Made by a program: the position numbers and the translations under genes
Notes under the pieces: generated by a model
Database searches by the model: none
What the model saw: only the letters and a program-made list of their open reading frames with translations
What the model was told of the DNA's origin: nothing
Part shown: positions 43,428 to 47,766 of the stretch, piece by piece
How positions within the stretch are numbered: the stretch's first letter is position 1
Layout of the letters: each line of letters starts with the position of its first letter
Assembly (NCBI GenBank): GCA_018649725.1
Contig: JABIHH010000074.1
Coordinates: 1-47,766 of the forward strand
Source: Rhodospirillaceae bacterium
GTDB taxonomy: Bacteria; Pseudomonadota; Alphaproteobacteria; Rhodospirillales; UBA2165
Length of the DNA stretch: 47,766 nt
Direction of reading: 5' to 3'

Positions 43428-45212
43428 TTAGAGCCATTCTTTGTCAAAATCAACAATTGAATTTGCCCCGTCTACGATCACGGCTTTAAGAGAGGCGCAG
43501 AGGGCAAGTTGATGGTCGGAGAAATATCGGCAGGTGGCTATTTTGCCGCTGAGAAACCCGTCATCTAAACCACCCTCGCCAATTAACTCAGCCGCACATG
43601 CCGCACTTTTGGCCAGCAGCCAACCAGCAATGACATTGCCGAGCAATTCTAAATATTTAGCGGCGCTGGAGAGTACAGCTTCCAGATTATCATCGCCAGT
43701 TTTCATTATCCATGACGTCGCTTCGGTCAAATGCGTCACGGCCTCGCCAAGCTGGCTGCCTATTTTGTTGAGCGCGGCGTCATCTGATTGGGACAGCCCG
43801 TCCGCAAATTCATCTATCTCTTTTGCCAGTGTGGTTAGGGTCTGACCTTCATCGCGAATAATCTTTCGACCAACCAAATCTTTAGCTTGCACGCCATTGG
43901 TGCCTTCATAGATCGCGGCGATGCGAATATCGCGAAGATATTGCGCCGCACCGGTCTCCTCTACATATCCGTTTCCACCGTGGATTTGAATACCGGTACT
44001 GGCGATATCTATGCCAATATTTGTCGACCAAGCCTTTGCAACCGGGGTCAATAACTCGGTCCTGGATCGATAAAGCGCTTGCTGAGCCTCATCAGGAGCG
44101 CGTTTGGAGCGGTCAATACAGGCCGCCGTATAGATGCCAATATTCCGGCTAGCCTCGGTCTTTGATTTCATATCCAGCAACATGCGTTTGACGTCTGGAT
44201 GGTTGATAATTGCCACGGTGTTGCCGGATTTATCGGATCCCTGCAGGCGTTCTTTTGCATAAGTTGCCGCTCGCTGAAAAGCCCGTTCTCCGATTGCTGA
44301 TCCTTGGGTGCTGACCAACAACCGGGTTAAATTCATCATGGTGAACATACCCAAAAGACCCTGGTTTTCTTCACCGATCAGATAACCGATTGCGCCCTCG
44401 TCATCCCCATAAGACATAACGCAGGTCGGCGAGCCATGAATGCCCAATTTATGCTCGATCGAGACGACCTTAACGTCGTTTCTGGGCCCGAGCGAGCCAT
44501 CGTCATTCACCAGAAATTTCGGCACCAAAAAGAGAGAAATTCCTTTGAGACCCTCCGGCGCATCCGGCAGGCGGGCCAAAACGAGATGAATGATATTTTC
44601 GGTCAGATCATGATCACCACCGGTGATAAATATTTTCTGGCCGCTGATGCGATAATGATCGTCCTCAGGAACAGCTTTGGTACGTAACAGATTTAAATCC
44701 GTGCCGGCCTGCGGTTCCGTTAAATTCATCGTGGTGGCCCATTTTCCGGAAACAATATTGGGCAAATAGGTATCTTTTTGGCTGTCACTTGCATGTTTAT
44801 AGAGTAGCTCGGTTGACGATTGGATGAGTTGCGGGGTCAACATAATTGCCATATTGGCGCTCGACCACATTTCACTTGCCGCGATGGAAAGGGCAAATGG
44901 CAATCCTTGGCCACCATATTCTTGGGGCAGAGAGATACCGTGCCACCCAGCATCAGTCATCTGCTGGTAGGCTTCTTTGAATCCGTCCGGCGTGTAGACC
45001 ACACCGTTTTCGATTCGGCAGCCCTGTTGGTCGCCGCTTTGATTGATCGGTGCCAACACTTGCTCGGCAAACTTTCCTGCTTCTTCAATAATTGCCGAAC
45101 AAATATCCGCGGTCGCATCTTCATAGCCCGGGAAAGTCGATATCGTATCAATTTCCGCAATATGGGAGAGGGCAAAACTTACATCTCGGAGTGGGGCTGT
45201 ATATTCTGTCAT
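43428..45212 (-). CDS. Acyl-CoA dehydrogenase, DmdC/large-type family
   Basis: A 594-residue FAD-dependent acyl-CoA dehydrogenase, longer than the typical 380-residue type because of an added C-terminal domain. The start TEYTAPLRDVSFAL is typical of the subfamily that includes 3-methylmercaptopropionyl-CoA dehydrogenases. TEPQAGTDLNLLRTKA is the FAD/substrate region and Glu436 in IYEGTNGVQAKDL is the probable catalytic base. GGNGYVEETGAAQYLRD lies before it. ATG 45212 is chosen because GAGGTGA precedes it at eight bases; a GTG at 45224 is the alternative. The substrate chain cannot be told from sequence. Confidence 0.9.
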   Translation of the reverse strand: MTEYTAPLRDVSFALSHIAEIDTISTFPGYEDATADICSAIIEEAGKFAEQVLAPINQSGDQQGCRIENGVVYTPDGFKEAYQQMTDAGWHGISLPQEYGGQGLPFALSIAASEMWSSANMAIMLTPQLIQSSTELLYKHASDSQKDTYLPNIVSGKWATTMNLTEPQAGTDLNLLRTKAVPEDDHYRISGQKIFITGGDHDLTENIIHLVLARLPDAPEGLKGISLFLVPKFLVNDDGSLGPRNDVKVVSIEHKLGIHGSPTCVMSYGDDEGAIGYLIGEENQGLLGMFTMMNLTRLLVSTQGSAIGERAFQRAATYAKERLQGSDKSGNTVAIINHPDVKRMLLDMKSKTEASRNIGIYTAACIDRSKRAPDEAQQALYRSRTELLTPVAKAWSTNIGIDIASTGIQIHGGNGYVEETGAAQYLRDIRIAAIYEGTNGVQAKDLVGRKIIRDEGQTLTTLAKEIDEFADGLSQSDDAALNKIGSQLGEAVTHLTEATSWIMKTGDDNLEAVLSSAAKYLELLGNVIAGWLLAKSAACAAELIGEGGLDDGFLSGKIATCRYFSDHQLALCASLKAVIVDGANSIVDFDKEWL

Positions 45213-45380
45213 TTTAGCAATCACCTCAAATTTTAAAAAAATGTTTTATAACAGTAGCTTATCAGTATTGTACTCAGGCAGCCCACCGAATTTCTATTAT
45301 GTTTAAATTATTACATTTCGACACAAAGTTTTTCAATTATGACATCAAAGCGCTACATTGATCGAGTATATTCATAACTG

Positions 45381-45544
45381 TTCCCAATAGGGAATGTGAT
45401 CACTCCCCCGGTGATCACCGTATCGAGCTTAAGGCTTGGTACATTAAATTCATCCATTTCTCCCGAATGTGATGAATTTAACTCCCAGACGTAAAACCTC
45501 CCTGTAAAACTCCCCCGGGCCTTAAAAAGGGCCCGGATTTTTTT
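45381..45544 (+). ncRNA. Candidate structured small RNA with anti-Shine-Dalgarno loops
   Basis: Four hairpins occur in series. P1 is TTCCC/GGGAA (45381-45394). P2 is two GTGATCAC arms with a TCCCCCG loop (45396-45418). P3 is GTATCGAGC/GCTTGGTAC, nine pairs including two G-U, with a TTAAG loop (45420-45442). P4 is TTAAATTCATC with inner CATT/AATG and a TCTCCCG loop (45444-45481). A linker then carries ACTCCC, CCTCCCT and CTCCCCC, and a strong intrinsic terminator on the + strand ends it. No coding frame explains this, and the only flanking protein genes are on the other strand. The CUCCC loops resemble the anti-Shine-Dalgarno loops of alphaproteobacterial sRNAs such as the NfeR/cuckoo families; homology is not claimed. 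The start is estimated from the -10 TATATT. Confidence 0.7.
45515..45544 (+). terminator. Intrinsic terminator on the + strand
   Basis: CCGGGCC (45515-45521) pairs with GGCCCGG (45530-45536) around a TTAAAAAG loop, followed by A and seven T (45538-45544). It terminates + strand transcription where the only candidate gene is the small RNA. Confidence 0.85.
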
Positions 45545-45604
45545 CGCCGAGCGTTCGCTCGGGGTGCTCTAAAGGGCCCGGTTTTTCTTTGAGCCGAGCG
45601 TTCG
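45526..45604. repeat. Tandem duplication of a terminator-adjacent segment
   Basis: AAAGGGCCCGG, then a T-rich run, then CCGAGCGTTCG appears at 45526-45557 and again at 45571-45604. The first unit's right end is part of a near-perfect hairpin CCGAGCG/CGCTCGG (45547-45562). The copies differ mainly in the T run. On the minus strand this region also lies just past the FAD-oxidase stop and could help end that gene. Confidence 0.65.
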
Positions 45605-45616
45605 TAATAAAGGTTC

Positions 45617-47023
45617 CTAAATAATTTTTCCGGGGTTCATGATGTTATCCGGGTCGAGGGCTTGTTTGATTGTTTTCATGAGCGAGATTTTTGTTGGCGA
45701 GGCGTAGTGGGCCAGCTCGTCGCGTTTGAAGGAGCCGATACCGTGTTCAGCGCTGATGCTGCCGTTCATATCGACCACAAGATCATGGACAATGCGATTA
45801 AACTCAGCGTAGCGCGCCATAAATTCTTCGGCGGCCATATCCGCCGGTTGGGTCAGATTGTAGTGAATGTTGCCATCGCCGATATGGCCGAAGGGGCAGG
45901 GGCGGATGCCGGGCAGGGCCTGGGAGACACGCTTTGAAGCTTCGATGATAAAATTCACACTCTGCGAGACCGGCACGGAGACGTCGTGTTTGATGCTGGC
46001 GCCTTCGCGGGTTTGCGCTGCTGGGATTTCTTCGCGAATTTTCCACAGCTCTTGGCGCTGGGCATCGCTTTCGGCAAAGACGGCATCTGCGACGACACCA
46101 CTTTCTAAAGCTTTTTCCAGGACTTGTTCGATCTCGCCGCGCAAATTGTCGTTCTCGCGGGGTGAAGTCAATTCGATCAGCGCGTAATAGGGATGCACCG
46201 CATCAAACGGATCAATGACACCTGGAACATGGGCGGCGCCCAATTCCATACCGATCCTAGAGATCATCTCAAATGCTGTCAGACGATCGCCGCATAATTG
46301 ACGTGTTTGATCAAAGAGCGCCAAGGTGGCTTCAAGCTCGGGCAGTGCCGCCATCACAGTGATCGAAGATTTCGGCGCTGGAAAAAGCTTTAAGACGGCC
46401 TTGGTAATGATGCCCAGCGTGCCTTCAGCACCAATGAAAAGTTGCTTGAGATCGTAGCCTGTATTGTCTTTACGCAAGGCACTGAGACCATCCCAAATTT
46501 CACCGCTTGGCAGAACAACTTCCAGGCCGAGCACCAAATCCCGGGTATTGCCATAGCGCAGCACACCGACACCGCCGGCATTGGTAGAAAGATTGCCACC
46601 GATCCGGCAGCTCCCTTCGGCGCCAAGGCTAAGCGGAAACAGGCAGTCTTGATCGGCCGCCGCATTTTGTAGCTCGGCAAGAATACAGCCGGTCTCAACC
46701 GTCATGGTATTGTTGAGCGGATCTACTTCAATAATTTTATTTAAGCGGTCCGTTGCCAGCACGACGCCACCGGTGGCCAGCGTGCCGCCAACCAGGCCGG
46801 TTGCACCTCCGACCGGCACGATCGGTGTCTTGTTTTCTGCGCAAGCCTGCACAACGGCCGAGACTTCCGCTACATTGGCTGGCCTCACAACAAGATCAGC
46901 AACACTAGTCGCCAGACCGCGCTCTTCGTGGAGATAGGGTGCCATATCAGCGGCATCTGAGATGACACCCCTTTCGCCGACAATGGCAGAAATTTTCTCA
47001 GTAAATTCTTTAGATAAAGACAT
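45617..47023 (-). CDS. FAD-linked D-2-hydroxyacid dehydrogenase (GlcD/D2HGDH family)
   Basis: A 468-residue flavoenzyme of the FAD_binding_4 plus FAD-oxidase C type. The FAD domain has PVGGATGLVGGTLA near residues 72-85 and NLSTNAGGVGVLRYGNTRDLVLG near 144-166 (split as read). The substrate and metal site is FGHIGDGNIHYN, and EHGIGSFKR follows near the C-terminus. These features match D-2-hydroxyglutarate dehydrogenases and D-lactate or glycolate oxidase subunits. The exact hydroxyacid cannot be assigned. It starts seven bases after the sua5 stop, so the two are co-transcribed. Confidence 0.9.
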   Translation of the reverse strand: MSLSKEFTEKISAIVGERGVISDAADMAPYLHEERGLATSVADLVVRPANVAEVSAVVQACAENKTPIVPVGGATGLVGGTLATGGVVLATDRLNKIIEVDPLNNTMTVETGCILAELQNAAADQDCLFPLSLGAEGSCRIGGNLSTNAGGVGVLRYGNTRDLVLGLEVVLPSGEIWDGLSALRKDNTGYDLKQLFIGAEGTLGIITKAVLKLFPAPKSSITVMAALPELEATLALFDQTRQLCGDRLTAFEMISRIGMELGAAHVPGVIDPFDAVHPYYALIELTSPRENDNLRGEIEQVLEKALESGVVADAVFAESDAQRQELWKIREEIPAAQTREGASIKHDVSVPVSQSVNFIIEASKRVSQALPGIRPCPFGHIGDGNIHYNLTQPADMAAEEFMARYAEFNRIVHDLVVDMNGSISAEHGIGSFKRDELAHYASPTKISLMKTIKQALDPDNIMNPGKII

Positions 47024-47030
47024 TGGCTAA

Positions 47031-47766
47031 TTATTCACGCGTAGCGGCCCGGCGCAAGCGGTCGTTGATCGCGATCCCTAATCCGGTCTCTGGGATCGGC
47101 ATGACAGCGATTGACTTACCGCCGGGCTGATCCAGTTTGTGGAGCAAGGCAAACAGATTGGCCGCCGCATCGACCAGATCTCCGGTTGGACTGAGATTGA
47201 GTGCACCAGCCGGTGCATCCGGCCCGAACCCCAAAACATTTTCGCTGTCTGTAAAGCTCGTAGCGTTTAGGCGAATGGCAACCTCCGGCGCATAATGACG
47301 AGCCAGCATGCCGGGTGATTTGATGGTGTCATCCCGGCCAGCATCGGCAAGCGGCCCGATGACACCCACTATTTCATCATGCGTGATGCCGCCTGGTCGT
47401 AAGAAAGCAGGGGCGCTGCCGGATAAATCGACAACGGTCGATTCCAGACCGATCGTGCATGTGCCGCCATCTAAAATTGTGGAAATTTTGCCACCAAGTG
47501 ACGCGCTGACATGGGCGGCTGTGGTCGGGCTGATTTTACCTGACGTGTTGGCGCTAGGTGCCGCGATCGGTGTCGTTGCGGCCTTGATCAGTTGATGCGC
47601 GATGTCGTGCGCTGGTACGCGGACCGCGACAGTACCCAGCCCGGCGCTTACCAAGAGGGATAACTCACAATCTTCTGCCCGGGGCAAAATGAAGGTCAAC
47701 GCGCCCGGCCAAAAGGCAACGGATAGTTTTTCCGCCCAGTCATTCCAGGAAACTTGTCTTTTGACA
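47031..47766 (-). CDS. Threonylcarbamoyl-AMP synthase Sua5, 5' end beyond the window
   Basis: About 244 residues are visible and the frame stays open to the window end, so the N-terminus is missing. The visible YrdC part includes FWPGALTFILPR and IAAPSANTSGKISPTTA (conserved nucleotide-binding motifs), and LDGGTCTIGLESTVVDLSG. The linker SPGMLARHYAPE shows the Sua5 form, which has an extra C-terminal domain, rather than the shorter TsaC. The enzyme uses threonine, bicarbonate and ATP to make the precursor of tRNA t6A37. The C-terminal domain is rather short. The gene precedes the FAD-oxidase by seven bases. Confidence 0.93.
   Translation of the reverse strand, partial: VKRQVSWNDWAEKLSVAFWPGALTFILPRAEDCELSLLVSAGLGTVAVRVPAHDIAHQLIKAATTPIAAPSANTSGKISPTTAAHVSASLGGKISTILDGGTCTIGLESTVVDLSGSAPAFLRPGGITHDEIVGVIGPLADAGRDDTIKSPGMLARHYAPEVAIRLNATSFTDSENVLGFGPDAPAGALNLSPTGDLVDAAANLFALLHKLDQPGGKSIAVMPIPETGLGIAINDRLRRAATRE

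Larger units (their letters stand above)
45213..45616. other. Intergenic region with a candidate small RNA gene
   Basis: This 404-base gap separates the acyl-CoA dehydrogenase start from the FAD-oxidase stop; no protein gene fits it. The left part (45213-45370) is A+T-rich and contains the upstream region of the dehydrogenase and, on the + strand, a possible -10 TATATT (45367-45372) without a convincing -35. The middle is the structured RNA described below. The right part (45526-45604) holds a duplicated terminator-like segment. Confidence 0.7.

Noticed and set aside
45396..45418. Twin GTGATCAC palindromes as a protein operator (CRP/FNR-like)
   Set aside because: Possible, but their place inside a run of hairpins ending in a terminator is better explained as the two arms of an RNA stem.
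1..47766. Search for CRISPR arrays, tRNA genes, insertion sequences, toxin-antitoxin pairs or a defence system
   Set aside because: No regularly spaced repeats, cloverleaf, transposase motif or paired small toxin/antitoxin frames were seen by eye.

Overview
The window looks like the chromosome of an alphaproteobacterium of moderate G+C. It holds an RcdA/DUF1465 cell-cycle gene, the order dnaB-alr-mlaE-mlaF-radA-cvpA-purF, the order lptF-lptG-lptD-surA-pdxA-rsmA, and yfgM-bamB-der. Nearly all genes are housekeeping or envelope genes packed into operons. I see no tRNA, rRNA, insertion sequence, prophage or CRISPR array. The order or family of the organism cannot be fixed from this sequence alone.

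Layout. 1-3254 (+): end of a CO/xanthine-dehydrogenase-type molybdenum hydroxylase locus (coxL end, coxM, coxD, coxE). 3345-9103: a soluble four-PAS histidine kinase facing a 1117-residue zinc-ribbon/class III cyclase/ATPase/TPR protein. 9191-12666 (-): der, bamB and yfgM-like genes of outer-membrane protein assembly and ribosome biogenesis. 12831-14723: rcdA divergent from a cysteine-containing lipoprotein and a Sel1-repeat membrane protein, with phased TGTAAC repeats and a CtrA-type box between them. 14747-24040 (-): methyltransferase, SDR, purF, cvpA, radA, mlaF, mlaE, alr and dnaB. 24165-28460 (-): cyclopropane fatty-acid synthase, then rpsF-rpsR-DUF2232-rplI ending in a clear intrinsic terminator. 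28723-33175 (+): fabD-fabG-acpP-fabF-mltG. 33194-35600: an SDR divergent from yicC-gmk. 35604-43274 (-): the LPS-export, OMP-chaperone, pdxA and rsmA operon. 43428-47766 (-): acyl-CoA dehydrogenase, an FAD-linked D-2-hydroxyacid dehydrogenase and sua5, which runs off the window end.

The most unusual element lies in the 404-bp gap between the acyl-CoA dehydrogenase and the FAD oxidase. On the + strand, where there is no protein gene, four consecutive hairpins are followed by a CU-rich linker and a textbook intrinsic terminator (about 45381-45544). Two hairpin loops and three linker sites show CUCCC/CCUCCC/CCCCC, the sequence complementary to Shine-Dalgarno sites. I read this as a previously unannotated small RNA of the anti-Shine-Dalgarno type. 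Its terminator segment is followed by a tandem degenerate copy.

Other regulatory signals are two perfect TTAA-N7-TTAA (CtrA-type) boxes, one before lptF and one before the lipoprotein. There are also strong promoters for rpsF and fabD, and hairpins between acpP and fabF and between rpsR and DUF2232 that could set relative expression within operons.
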